The notes: generated by a model not told the origin, from the letters alone. A stretch of 38,128 nt of DNA from Clostridiales bacterium DTU072 (GCA_001512685.1 LFSG01000013.1:1-38128); one strand, 5' to 3'. Positions 1 through 8,067 are shown, numbered from the stretch's first letter. A program made the numbers and translations.

Positions 1-345
1 TTTTGTCCTGTCGCCCATTTCATTTAGGGCGCTTATTTCTATCTTAACTATTCTGTCATAATCAATTAAAGAAATATTATTCACAATACCGCCGCCGATA
101 TGCTTACGGAGCAGCATGCAAAACGGTTTTGCGGAAAGGGGATTTTGTTTTTTTCGGGAAGTTAAATGAACGCAGGGATATTGCGGATTGGCATTTAGCG
201 CAAGGGTGCGGGTGTCGCCTTTATTTTTTATTGCAAGCGTTATTTCGTCATTTTCAGGCTGATATATTTTTTCTATTTTCCCGCCTTCAAGAAAGCCGTT
301 CAATTCGTTAACGACAGCGTTTAGGGTTATTGCATCGTTTGGCAT
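1..345 (-). CDS. rqcH: RqcH/FbpA-type (NFACT family) protein, N-terminal part
   Basis: An open frame on the minus strand runs from an ATG at 345 to the window edge, giving 115 residues. It begins MPNDAITLNAVVNELN and contains the family segments KIYQPENDEITLAIKN, ANPQYPCVHLT and PFCMLLRKHIGGG, which match the NFACT-N domain of bacterial RqcH (also annotated as fibronectin-binding protein A). RqcH is known to bind obstructed 50S-peptidyl-tRNA complexes and add C-terminal alanine tails. The start fits the family, where the AVVNELN-like block sits about ten residues in. It is transcribed divergently from the DUF512 gene. There is no Shine-Dalgarno sequence, and a strong promoter abuts the ATG. 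About four fifths of the gene lies outside the window. Confidence 0.88.
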   Translation of the reverse strand, partial: MPNDAITLNAVVNELNGFLEGGKIEKIYQPENDEITLAIKNKGDTRTLALNANPQYPCVHLTSRKKQNPLSAKPFCMLLRKHIGGGIVNNISLIDYDRIVKIEISALNEMGDRTK

Positions 346-351
346 AATTTC

Positions 352-381
352 ATTATACCTTTTTGATTTTGTTTTAGTCAA
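352..381 (-). promoter_or_regulatory. Sigma-A promoter of rqcH, predicted leaderless
   Basis: On the minus strand TTGACT (376-381), an 18-base spacer and a perfect TATAAT (352-357) are followed by six bases and then the ATG at 345. The usual +1, seven bases past the -10, is the A of the start codon. This is a prediction from spacing only. Confidence 0.75.
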
Positions 382-419
382 ACAATAACGGATAACGCTT
401 AGCTACAACCCTCAATAAA

Positions 420-448
420 TTGACTTTTATATGAAAATAATGGATAAT
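420..448 (+). promoter_or_regulatory. Sigma-A promoter of the DUF512-der-aminotransferase operon, predicted leaderless
   Basis: TTGACT (420-425), a 17-base spacer and GATAAT (443-448) precede the ATG at 457 by eight bases. Predicted +1 is about 455-457, so the leader would be 0-2 bases. No Shine-Dalgarno sequence is present. Confidence 0.7.
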
Positions 449-456
449 TAATTATT

Positions 457-1734
457 ATGGCTAAAGTAATACGCGTGGATAAGCATGGGGCAGCATGCGG
501 AAAAATAAAAGCGGGAGACGATATTGTCGCTTTTAACGGCAGGGATTTTGAAGATATTCTGGATTACATCTATGCGGATTCCGAACAGGATGTCAAAATA
601 GAGTTTATCGACAAAAAAGGGTTAAAAAAATCAGTTTCAGTCAACAATTATGACACTCTTGGCTTATGCTTTGAGGACAGCGTGGAAATAAAGCCCATAC
701 AATGCCGCAACAATTGCATTTTTTGCTTCGTGGACCAATTGCCTAAAGGATTAAGGGAATCGCTGTATATAAAAGACGACGATTATCGCCTTTCTTTTAT
801 CAGCGGAACATATATAACCTGCACCAATCTTTCGGAAAAGGATATTCAAAGGATAATCGATTATAAGTTATCCCCATTATATATATCCGTTCACGCGACG
901 GACGATAAAATCAGAAAATTAATGCTGGGAATCAAAAAATCCCCGCCGCTTGAGCCCATAATAAAAAGATTTGTATGCGCGGGCATAACCATTCACGCTC
1001 AAATAGTCGCGGTAGCGGGCATAAACGATAAAGAAACGCTGGAAAAATCCCTTTTAGATTTATATGAAATGGGCGTAAAAAGCGTGGCGGTAGTGCCTGT
1101 GGGGCTTACGCTTCACAGAGAAGGGCTTTGCGGCATCAAACCGCTGACCGCGAATGACGCTCTCGGCATCATTGAAACAGTGGAGAAATTTTATCAAAGC
1201 CATAAATATTTTTGCTTCGTTTCGGATGAAATGTATCAAATAGCGGGCATGGAAACAAAGGATTATGATTATTACGGCGATTTTGAGCAGATAGAAAACG
1301 GAGTGGGGCTTACGGCAAAATTTCTTTATGAAATTAACGAGAGTTTGGAGTTTGCTCCCAAACGCCTAAATAAAAGTATCGGAATAATAACCGGCAAAAG
1401 CGGCGAAAAATGTTTGCTTAAAATAAAAGAAATTCTTGAAAGCCGTATAGAAAGGCTTAAGATTAATATTTATGCCGTTGAAAACAATTTTTTCGGCAAA
1501 ACGGTTACCGTTGCGGGGCTGATAACGGCTACGGATATAATCAAGCATTTTGACCAAAAGAACATTGGCGAAGATATGTTGATTATACCAGCGGCAATGC
1601 TGAAAGAGTTTGAAGATGTGTTTCTTGACGGAGTGAGCGTGCGGACGCTGAAGAAAAAATTAAATAAAAAAATAACTGTGTCGCCCGTAACGGGGGAAGG
1701 TTTTTTGGACGCGATTATTAACGGAGACAAATAG
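457..1734 (+). CDS. DUF512 family PDZ/radical-SAM-like Fe-S protein
   Basis: This 425-residue protein has an N-terminal PDZ-like segment (about residues 1-60, with KAGDDIVAFNGRDFEDILDY), then a C-x3-C-x2-C cluster at Cys83, Cys87 and Cys90, and a C-terminal DUF512 region. The family (often annotated as putative Fe-S oxidoreductase) is thought to bind an iron-sulfur cluster; its reaction is unknown. In Firmicutes it commonly sits just upstream of der, as here, where only three bases separate it from the next gene. The start is set by the PDZ segment beginning at residue 2; no ribosome binding site precedes it and the promoter lies directly upstream. The family call is strong and the biochemical role is open. 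Confidence 0.85.
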   Translation: MAKVIRVDKHGAACGKIKAGDDIVAFNGRDFEDILDYIYADSEQDVKIEFIDKKGLKKSVSVNNYDTLGLCFEDSVEIKPIQCRNNCIFCFVDQLPKGLRESLYIKDDDYRLSFISGTYITCTNLSEKDIQRIIDYKLSPLYISVHATDDKIRKLMLGIKKSPPLEPIIKRFVCAGITIHAQIVAVAGINDKETLEKSLLDLYEMGVKSVAVVPVGLTLHREGLCGIKPLTANDALGIIETVEKFYQSHKYFCFVSDEMYQIAGMETKDYDYYGDFEQIENGVGLTAKFLYEINESLEFAPKRLNKSIGIITGKSGEKCLLKIKEILESRIERLKINIYAVENNFFGKTVTVAGLITATDIIKHFDQKNIGEDMLIIPAAMLKEFEDVFLDGVSVRTLKKKLNKKITVSPVTGEGFLDAIINGDK

Positions 1735-1737
1735 AAA

Positions 1738-3060
1738 ATGATTAAACCTTTGGTAGCGATTGTGGGCAGGCCCAACGTAGGCAAATCCACATTGTTTAAC
1801 AGATTGGCAGGCAAAAGAATAAGCATAGTGGAAGATGTTCCCGGAGTTACGAGGGACAGAATTTACGCTGATTGCGAATGGCTGAACAAAACCTTTACTT
1901 TGATAGATACGGGCGGTATCGAGCTTCGCAGCGAAGACACCATGTGGATGCATATAAAGCAGCAAGTCGATCTTGCCGTTGACCTTGCCGACGTAATAGT
2001 ATTTATTGTTGACGGCAAGCATGGCTTGACGGCTGACGATTACGATGTAGCCGAATTTTTGAGAAAAACCGATAAGCCCATAGTGCTTACGGTTAACAAA
2101 ATAGACAACCAAAACATGAATACCATTTATGATTTTTATCAGCTGGGCATTGGCGAACCCATACCCGTATCGGCCATTCAAGGACTTAACATAGGAGATT
2201 TGCTTGACGAAATAATCAAACGCCTTCCTCAAGATAAACTGAATGAAGAAGAGGAGGAGGGCGGCGCCATAAAGATTGCGGTTGTGGGCAAACCCAATGC
2301 GGGAAAGTCTTCCATTGTAAATAAAATTCTGGGGTTTGAAAGAACGATTGTTACCGACATAGCGGGAACGACAAGAGACGCCGTAGACACTCCTTTTACT
2401 TATAAGGGCAAAGAATATGTGATTATCGATACGTCGGGGCTGAGAAAAAAAAGCAAGGTAAAGGACAATGTGGAATATTACAGCAACGTAAGAAGCGTGG
2501 ACGCTTTGAGAAGGGCGGATGTGGTATTAATCATCATTGATTCTACGGAAGAGCTGAGCGAACAGGATATAAGAATATGCGGAATGGCGCATGAAAGCCA
2601 TAAGCCATCAATTATTGTAATGAACAAATGGGATTTGGTGGAAAAAGATACTTATACCGTCAACAAATACAATCAACGCTTAAGCGAAGAGCTTAAATTT
2701 ATGGATTATTACAAGGCTGTTTATGTAAGCGCCCTTACCGGCAAAAGGGTAAATGCCATTCTTGACAATGTTGACGAAGTATATAAAAACGCATCCCAAA
2801 GGATATCGACAGGGATACTAAACGAAGTGCTTCATGACGCTATCGCCGTAAACGAGCCGCCTACAAAAAACGGCGTAAAGCTCAAGATTTATTATATTAC
2901 GCAAATTGGCGTAAGGCCTCCCACTTTCGCTTTATTCGTAAACGATTCAAAGATAATGCATTTTTCTTATAAACGCTATTTGGAAAACGCCTTAAGGAAA
3001 GCGTTTGATTTCAGCGGCACGCCTATACGAATAATAACTAAAGAGAATAAAGACTATTAA
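1738..3060 (+). CDS. der: GTPase Der (EngA), ribosome assembly
   Basis: This 440-residue protein carries two tandem G domains, the hallmark of Der. The first P-loop GRPNVGKST lies near residues 10-18, with DTGG and NKID motifs after it. The second, GKPNAGKSS, lies near residues 184-192, followed by DTSG and NKWD. A C-terminal KH-like domain ends the protein. Der acts in 50S subunit assembly and is usually essential. The gene follows the DUF512 frame by three bases, so the two are co-transcribed. Length is normal for the family. Confidence 0.97.
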   Translation: MIKPLVAIVGRPNVGKSTLFNRLAGKRISIVEDVPGVTRDRIYADCEWLNKTFTLIDTGGIELRSEDTMWMHIKQQVDLAVDLADVIVFIVDGKHGLTADDYDVAEFLRKTDKPIVLTVNKIDNQNMNTIYDFYQLGIGEPIPVSAIQGLNIGDLLDEIIKRLPQDKLNEEEEEGGAIKIAVVGKPNAGKSSIVNKILGFERTIVTDIAGTTRDAVDTPFTYKGKEYVIIDTSGLRKKSKVKDNVEYYSNVRSVDALRRADVVLIIIDSTEELSEQDIRICGMAHESHKPSIIVMNKWDLVEKDTYTVNKYNQRLSEELKFMDYYKAVYVSALTGKRVNAILDNVDEVYKNASQRISTGILNEVLHDAIAVNEPPTKNGVKLKIYYITQIGVRPPTFALFVNDSKIMHFSYKRYLENALRKAFDFSGTPIRIITKENKDY

Positions 3061-3079
3061 TATGAAAGGAGATTTGATT

Positions 3080-4336
3080 ATGAAGAAGTTAAGCGCGCAG
3101 CAGGCAATTTCGTTATTGCAACAGGAGCTTGCCAAATATAACGAATACAAATCCATGGGCCTTAAGCTGGATATGTCAAGAGGAAAGCCTTGCAAAGAGC
3201 AACTGGATTTATCCAAAGGATTGTTTGACATATTGAATTCAAGCACCGAAGATTTCGGAGCGCCCGATTACAGGAATTACGGCTTGGTGGACGGAATACC
3301 CGAAGCCAAGAGGTTTTTTGCCGAGCTTTGCGAAGTTAACGAAGACGAGATTATGGTTTTGGGCAATGCCAGCTTGACCATTATGTACGATACCTTGCAA
3401 AGGGGAATGCAGTTTGGAGTGCTTGGCAATAAGCCCATGAATATGCAGGGAAAATTAAAATGGCTTTGTCCAGCTCCCGGATATGACCGTCATTTTGCCA
3501 TTACGCAGCTTTTTGGGTTTGAAATGATAACCGTGCCCATGACCGAAAACGGCCCGGATATGGATATGGTAGAAAGGCTTGTGGAAAATGACGAAAGAGT
3601 AAAAGGCATTTGGTGCGTGCCCAAGTATTCCAATCCCCAAGGAATTATTTACAGCGACGACACGGTAAAAAGGTTTGCCCGTCTGCGCCCCAAAGCCAAA
3701 GATTTTCGCATTTACTGGGATAACGCGTATATGATTCATCACCTCGGAGAAGACGCCCCGTTATTGAATTTGTTGCAGGAAGCAAAAAAATGCGGCAATG
3801 AGGATATTGCGTATATTTTCGGCTCCACCTCAAAAATAACCTTTGCGGGAGCGGGCATATCGTTTATTATAGCAAGCAAAAACAATATTGACAGCTTGAG
3901 GAAAATGTTGACCATACAATCCATAGGGCCCGATAAATTGAATCAGCTTGCGCATATAAGGTTTTTTAAAGATAAAAAAGGCATTATGGAGCATATGGCA
4001 AAACATGCCCAAATACTTAAGCCCAAATTCCAAATGGTAGATAAAATTTTAAGGGAAGAACTGGAAGGGTATGCGCAATGGCACAATCCCCGAGGCGGCT
4101 ATTTCATCAGCTGTGATTTATATCAAGGCACCGCCAAAAGAACGGTGGAACTGGCCGAAAACTGCGGAGTGAAATTTACGCCCGCGGGCTCCACATATCC
4201 ATATAAAAAAGACCCTGGCGACAGCAATATCAGGATAGCTCCCACGCTGCCGCCCATAAATGAGCTGGAAATTGCTATGAAGGTTTTTGCTTGCTGCGCC
4301 AAAATCGCTTATTGTGAAAAGCTTATTAACGGATAA
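3080..4336 (+). CDS. PLP-dependent aminotransferase, aspartate aminotransferase-like
   Basis: A 418-residue fold-type I aminotransferase of the aspartate aminotransferase-like class that carries the LDMSRGKPCKEQLDLS block near its N-terminus. The probable PLP lysine is Lys252 in FGSTSKITFAGAG. A YSNPQG motif and a late NIRIAP segment, with the Arg that usually holds the substrate carboxylate, are also present. The ATG at 3080 is preferred over the one at 3062: AAAGGAG lies eight bases before 3080 and nothing precedes 3062. It is the last gene of the DUF512-der operon and is followed by a clear terminator. Substrate (aspartate, alanine or another amino acid) cannot be read from the sequence. 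Confidence 0.88.
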   Translation: MKKLSAQQAISLLQQELAKYNEYKSMGLKLDMSRGKPCKEQLDLSKGLFDILNSSTEDFGAPDYRNYGLVDGIPEAKRFFAELCEVNEDEIMVLGNASLTIMYDTLQRGMQFGVLGNKPMNMQGKLKWLCPAPGYDRHFAITQLFGFEMITVPMTENGPDMDMVERLVENDERVKGIWCVPKYSNPQGIIYSDDTVKRFARLRPKAKDFRIYWDNAYMIHHLGEDAPLLNLLQEAKKCGNEDIAYIFGSTSKITFAGAGISFIIASKNNIDSLRKMLTIQSIGPDKLNQLAHIRFFKDKKGIMEHMAKHAQILKPKFQMVDKILREELEGYAQWHNPRGGYFISCDLYQGTAKRTVELAENCGVKFTPAGSTYPYKKDPGDSNIRIAPTLPPINELEIAMKVFACCAKIAYCEKLING

Positions 4337-4365
4337 ATAAAAATTTTTATAACAAATTTACAATG

Positions 4366-4397
4366 AAAAAAAGCTTCATGTTCTTGAAGCTTTTTTT
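4366..4397. terminator. Rho-independent terminator, possibly bidirectional
   Basis: AAGCTTCA (4371-4378) pairs with TGAAGCTT (4385-4392) across a six-base loop. The stem is flanked by an A run (4366-4370) and a T run (4391-4397), so it could work on both strands. It closes the operon ending at 4336. Confidence 0.85.
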
Positions 4398-4437
4398 AGT
4401 TTTTCATTGTTTCGGATATTCCTTTGCCGCCATAAAG

Positions 4438-4466
4438 TAATATAGCTTGGATAATCAGCATAAATT
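4438..4466 (+). promoter_or_regulatory. Sigma-E-like promoter of spoIVA
   Basis: TAATATA (4438-4444) matches the sigma-E -35 consensus KMATATT at six of seven positions. CATAAATT (4459-4466) matches the -10 consensus CATACAHT at seven of eight. The spacing is 14 bases, as in Bacillus sigma-E promoters. A GGAGG follows at 4484-4488, before the ATG at 4496. Confidence 0.72.
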
Positions 4467-4495
4467 TTAATAAATACATTTATGGAGGCGACTAT

Positions 4496-5974
4496 ATGCA
4501 AAACTTCGATATATACAATGATATAGCCAGACGAACGGGAGGAGACATCTATTTGGGCGTGGTAGGCCCCGTTAGAACGGGCAAATCCACATTTATTAAA
4601 AAGTTTATGGAATTGCTGGTTATTGATAAAATTGAAGATAAAAATAAAAAAGCAAGAACAATAGACGAATTGCCGCAATCGGCGGATGGAAAAACCATTA
4701 TGACGACCGAGCCGAAGTTTGTGCCCAATGAAGCCGTTACTTTGAATTTGAAAGAAAATATTAAAGCCAACATAAGATTGATAGATTGTGTGGGATATCT
4801 TATTGAAGACGCTTTGGGCTCCAAAGAGGGCAATAAAATAAGAATGGTAAGAACTCCTTGGTCGGAAGAAGAACTGCCTTTTCAGGAAGCCGCCGCGCTG
4901 GGCACTCAAAAAGTCATAAAAGAGCATTCCACGCTGGGCATAGTGGTAACTACCGACGGCAGCATAACGGATATAGGAAGATCGAAGTACATAGAAGCCG
5001 AAGAAAGAGTGATAAATGAATTAAAGAATATAGGAAAGCCTTTTGTGGTTATCTTAAACAGCAAACACCCCATGAACAGCGATACCTTAAAGCTAAAGGA
5101 AAGCATGGAAGAGCGCTACGGCGTACCCGTTATCGTCAGCGATATTATCAATATGAGCAAAGACGATTTGGGCATGATAATGGCCAACGCTTTGCTTGAA
5201 TTTCCGCTTAAGCGCATTGATATCAAGCTTCCCAAATGGATGCGGGCGATGGGCAGCGACAACCTTATGATTAAAGAAATTCTGGATACCTTGTCCAAGG
5301 AATTACAGAATGTCAAAAAAATGCGGGATTATAAAAAGCTTAAAGATATCTTTGCCGAGTCGTCTTCTTTGGAAAAAGAAACCGATATTATGGTGGATTC
5401 CGCGAATGGAACGGTAAACATGACCTGCAACGCCAAGGAAGGCTTGTATTTTAAGGTGCTCAGCCAAGTGTGCGGCGACGATGTGGACGATGATTACAAA
5501 CTGCTTGCGTATGTAAGAAAACTTGCGAAGTCTTATAAAGATTATGAAGTAATACGGCAAGCCATGGAAAAGGTTAAAGAAACAGGATACGGCGTAATCA
5601 ATCCTACTTTGGAGGATATGAAGCTGGAAGAGCCCGAGCTCTTGAGGAGAGGCCCGCAATTCGGCATTAAATTAAAAGCGTCGGCGCCCAGTCTGCATAT
5701 AATCAGAGTGGACGTGGAAACCGAGATCAGCCCCATTATCGGCAGTCAGCAGCAAAGCGAAGATTTGGTAAATTATATGCTGGGTGAATTTGAGAACAAC
5801 AAAAAAGGCATCTGGGATACCAATATGTTCGGCAAATCGTTGAACTCTCTTGTAAGGGAAGACCTTAACAATAAATTAAACAACATGCCGCAGGATGCCC
5901 AAAACAAACTCAGAAAAACAATGTGCAGAATCGTAAACGAAGGCAGAGGGGGAGTGCTGTGCATTTTGTTGTAA
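4496..5974 (+). CDS. spoIVA: Stage IV sporulation protein A, coat morphogenetic ATPase
   Basis: This 492-residue protein is a full-length SpoIVA. It opens MQNFDIYNDIARRTGGDIY and has the Walker A motif GPVRTGKST at residues 24-32. The C-terminus VNEGRGGVLCILL is typical of the family. SpoIVA is made in the mother cell, hydrolyses ATP and polymerises on the forespore surface as the basement layer of the spore coat. Its presence is the best single indicator that the organism sporulates. The upstream sequence fits a sigma-E promoter, as expected. A GGAGG ribosome binding site precedes the ATG by seven bases. Confidence 0.97.
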   Translation: MQNFDIYNDIARRTGGDIYLGVVGPVRTGKSTFIKKFMELLVIDKIEDKNKKARTIDELPQSADGKTIMTTEPKFVPNEAVTLNLKENIKANIRLIDCVGYLIEDALGSKEGNKIRMVRTPWSEEELPFQEAAALGTQKVIKEHSTLGIVVTTDGSITDIGRSKYIEAEERVINELKNIGKPFVVILNSKHPMNSDTLKLKESMEERYGVPVIVSDIINMSKDDLGMIMANALLEFPLKRIDIKLPKWMRAMGSDNLMIKEILDTLSKELQNVKKMRDYKKLKDIFAESSSLEKETDIMVDSANGTVNMTCNAKEGLYFKVLSQVCGDDVDDDYKLLAYVRKLAKSYKDYEVIRQAMEKVKETGYGVINPTLEDMKLEEPELLRRGPQFGIKLKASAPSLHIIRVDVETEISPIIGSQQQSEDLVNYMLGEFENNKKGIWDTNMFGKSLNSLVREDLNNKLNNMPQDAQNKLRKTMCRIVNEGRGGVLCILL

Positions 5975-6007
5975 TTAAGCAACCTTATTAATATCCGATA
6001 TATTGAT

Positions 6008-6042
6008 AATTCCGCCGAAGAAGGTTTTTCTTCGGCGGAATT
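6008..6042 (+). other. Perfect 15-bp hairpin abutting a ribosome binding site
   Basis: Arms at 6008-6022 and 6028-6042 are perfectly complementary over 15 bp, with a five-base GGTTT loop. There is no T run after it. Instead the ribosome binding site AGAGGTG (6043-6049) begins at the very next base, six bases before the TTG start at 6055. It is probably an mRNA structure that affects translation or stability, or a weak spoIVA terminator. Confidence 0.8.
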
Positions 6043-6054
6043 AGAGGTGTTTTA

Positions 6055-6540
6055 TTGACGGAAATTGGGTATGACCGCATGGAAGCGGTATTTTACGCGA
6101 AACAATGGGCATATAAGAGAAATCCCCAATATATGAATTTTGACACAATGGGAGGAGATTGCACCAATTTTGCCTCCCAATGCATTTACGCGGGTTGCAA
6201 AGTGATGAATTACGCCCTGCCTTACGGCTGGTTTTATATCAGTCCGCAAAAAAGAAGCGCGTCTTGGACGGGGGTGCAATATCTGTATAATTTTCTTATT
6301 AACAATAAAGGGCAAGGACCTTACGCCAAACTTGCCAACGTATCTGAAATTGAAATAGGCGATATAGTCCAATTGGGGGACATGAACGGAAATTATTATC
6401 ATACTCCGATAATATGCGGCTTTGACGGCGAAGAAATACTTGTGGCCGCTCATACATACGACTCGTATAATCGCCCTTTGTCGTCATATTCCTTTTATAC
6501 CGCAAGGTTTATACACATTTTAGGCGCCAGAAAAATTTAA
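6055..6540 (+). CDS. Putative amidase-domain protein (Amidase_6 family)
   Basis: A 161-residue protein that is almost entirely one putative amidase domain. Diagnostic segments are GGDCTNFASQCIYAG (about residues 35-49), GWFYISPQKRSASWTGVQYLYNF, and YHTPIICGFDGEEILVAAHTYD. The Cys in GGDC and the His in YHTP are the likely catalytic pair, in an NlpC/papain-like arrangement. The domain occurs in clostridial and Bacillus proteins, some linked to sporulation, but the substrate is unknown. No signal peptide is seen. The TTG at 6055 is chosen because GAGGTG precedes it by about six bases and homology begins shortly after. It lies 80 bases after spoIVA and may share its transcript. Confidence 0.82.
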   Translation: MTEIGYDRMEAVFYAKQWAYKRNPQYMNFDTMGGDCTNFASQCIYAGCKVMNYALPYGWFYISPQKRSASWTGVQYLYNFLINNKGQGPYAKLANVSEIEIGDIVQLGDMNGNYYHTPIICGFDGEEILVAAHTYDSYNRPLSSYSFYTARFIHILGARKI

Positions 6541-6600
6541 TTATTGCAGCTTTAAGAATAAAGATTAGTTTTTCCTTTTATCATTCTTTACTCAGGTCAT

Positions 6601-6629
6601 TTGTTAATCGTCTAAAAATAAGGTATAAT
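6601..6629 (+). promoter_or_regulatory. Sigma-A promoter of hflX
   Basis: TTGTTA (6601-6606), a 17-base spacer and a perfect TATAAT (6624-6629). Predicted +1 is about 6636, eleven bases before the ATG at 6647 and two bases before an in-frame GTG at 6638. Confidence 0.7.
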
Positions 6630-6646
6630 ACCGTTAGGTGATAAGT

Positions 6647-7735
6647 ATGGAAGGCAGAAGAGCGGCGCTTGTCAGCGTAATTAATCAAAAAGAAGACAAC
6701 GGCCTTGAGGAATTGGGTTTGCTTGCTCAGACGGCAGGATACCTTCCCGTTGCCGAAATGGTGCAAAAAAGAGACAAGCCCGACAGAGCATATTATATCG
6801 GTACGGGAAAAATCGCCGAGCTGAAGGAATTATGCCAAAAGATGGAAGTTGATATCGTTATTTTTAACAACGATATTTCGGGCATACAATTTAAGAACCT
6901 TGAAGATTCTTTGGGAATAGACGTCATCGACCGCTCCACTTTAATTCTTGAAATATTCGCTTTGCACGCCACTTCCAATGAAGGCAAATTGCAGGTGGAG
7001 CTGGCCAGAAAAAAATACAGTCTTCCCAGAGTGCTGGGACAAGGATTGGTTTTGTCAAGACAAGGCGGAGGAGGCGCGGGCGGCGGCGGAGCGAGAAGAG
7101 GGGGCGGCGAACAGCAGCTGGAGCTTGACAGAAGAACAATTAGGGAAGAGATAAGAGAACTTGAACAAAAGATAGAGAAATTGACGGCGGAAAGGCGGCT
7201 TAGACGAGAAAGAAGACGAAAAAACCGAATCAAGGTAGTCTCCATAGTCGGTTACACCAACGCGGGGAAATCCACGCTCATGAATTATTTGACGAAAGCG
7301 GGAGTGCTTGAGGAAGACAAATTATTTGCCACTCTCGACCCCGTAAGCCGTAAAATGTGGCTGGCGCCGCAAAAGGAATTTATCATAGTCGATACGGTAG
7401 GTTTTATCTCCCGCCTTCCTCATGAATTCATAAAAGCTTTTCAAAGCACCCTTGAGGAAACTAAATACGCGGATTTAATCATACATGTGGTAGATTCCTC
7501 TTCCAAGAACATGCTTAAAGAATACAATGTGGTTATGGATGTTCTAAAAACCATAGGCGCCGAGAATGTGCCCGTTATTACCGTTATGAATAAATCCGAC
7601 AAGCAAACCGTTGACATCGAAGCTTTGCCTTGTAAAGACCAATATGTAATTATCAGCGCCAAAACGGGCAAGGGCATAGAACAATTGAAACAACGGATAA
7701 GCCTTATGTTATTCGGGGAAGAAATTTCTTGGTAA
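6647..7735 (+). CDS. hflX: GTPase HflX, ribosome-associated
   Basis: A 362-residue HflX. An N-terminal HflX domain contains the YYIGTGKIAELK segment. A glycine-rich loop and a basic helical region follow. The G domain begins near residue 200 with GYTNAGKST and has VDTVGFISRLP and NKSD motifs. HflX binds the 50S subunit and splits stalled or hibernating 70S ribosomes. The loop before LDRR is expanded and very Gly-rich compared with the usual GGIGTRGPGE form. The ATG at 6647 has AGGTG six bases upstream. An in-frame GTG at 6638 is an alternative start that would be nearly leaderless. The gene appears monocistronic. Confidence 0.93.
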   Translation: MEGRRAALVSVINQKEDNGLEELGLLAQTAGYLPVAEMVQKRDKPDRAYYIGTGKIAELKELCQKMEVDIVIFNNDISGIQFKNLEDSLGIDVIDRSTLILEIFALHATSNEGKLQVELARKKYSLPRVLGQGLVLSRQGGGGAGGGGARRGGGEQQLELDRRTIREEIRELEQKIEKLTAERRLRRERRRKNRIKVVSIVGYTNAGKSTLMNYLTKAGVLEEDKLFATLDPVSRKMWLAPQKEFIIVDTVGFISRLPHEFIKAFQSTLEETKYADLIIHVVDSSSKNMLKEYNVVMDVLKTIGAENVPVITVMNKSDKQTVDIEALPCKDQYVIISAKTGKGIEQLKQRISLMLFGEEISW

Positions 7736-7795
7736 AAGTCATATTATAGAGCGAACTTTACGTTTTTGATTATTCTTAGGGATAAAAGAGCCAAT

Positions 7796-8061
7796 AAAAA
7801 AAATGCGCCCACTCCGACATATCTTACCGAATCGGCATACCGACAGGTAACTCCGATAAAGCTTCCTTGTGGCACATTATGAAATTTGCTTAGTGCTGCT
7901 GCGGTCAAGCCCTGACACGGTTCACAACTCACAATTGCACAAGACCTTACCATCGACATCCCTTATCGGCATCGGCTTTCCATAAGATATGCCTCGGTGG
8001 GTGTTCGACCCCGCTATAGCGGATTGCGGGTTACAGGGCACCGCTAACTCCCCGTCTAGCA
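7796..8061 (-). ncRNA. ffs: Large bacterial SRP RNA (scRNA, 6S/4.5S-like)
   Basis: On the minus strand the 5' part reads AGCGGTGCCCTGTAACC, including the UGUAA motif (8031-8035) of the Alu domain, and CGCTATAGCGGGGTCGAA follows, as in Bacillus scRNA. The apical helix 8 region is GTCAGG...AGCAGC (7895-7916). The 3' end runs into GGGCGC and eight T's (7796-7803). The total of about 266 nt fits Firmicute large SRP RNAs. The RNA scaffolds Ffh for co-translational targeting. The 5' end is placed seven bases past a TATACT -10. The apex reads UUGACC rather than the usual GGAA tetraloop. Confidence 0.92.
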
Positions 8062-8067
8062 TAGACA

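Noticed and set aside
1660-2232. Long open frame on the minus strand opposite der
   Set aside because: It lies wholly within der, has no ribosome binding site and no recognisable motif. The plus-strand frame is certain.
3062-3079. Upstream ATG for the aminotransferase
   Set aside because: The Shine-Dalgarno AAAGGAG falls inside this extension and is correctly spaced for the ATG at 3080.
4376-4927. 183-codon minus-strand open frame opposite spoIVA
   Set aside because: It crosses the spoIVA start, the sigma-E promoter and a terminator, and its composition is that of an antisense shadow.
6008-6042. Hairpin after spoIVA as a classic Rho-independent terminator
   Set aside because: The stem is strong, but no T run follows on either strand; it runs straight into a ribosome binding site. 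Listed as a structural element instead.
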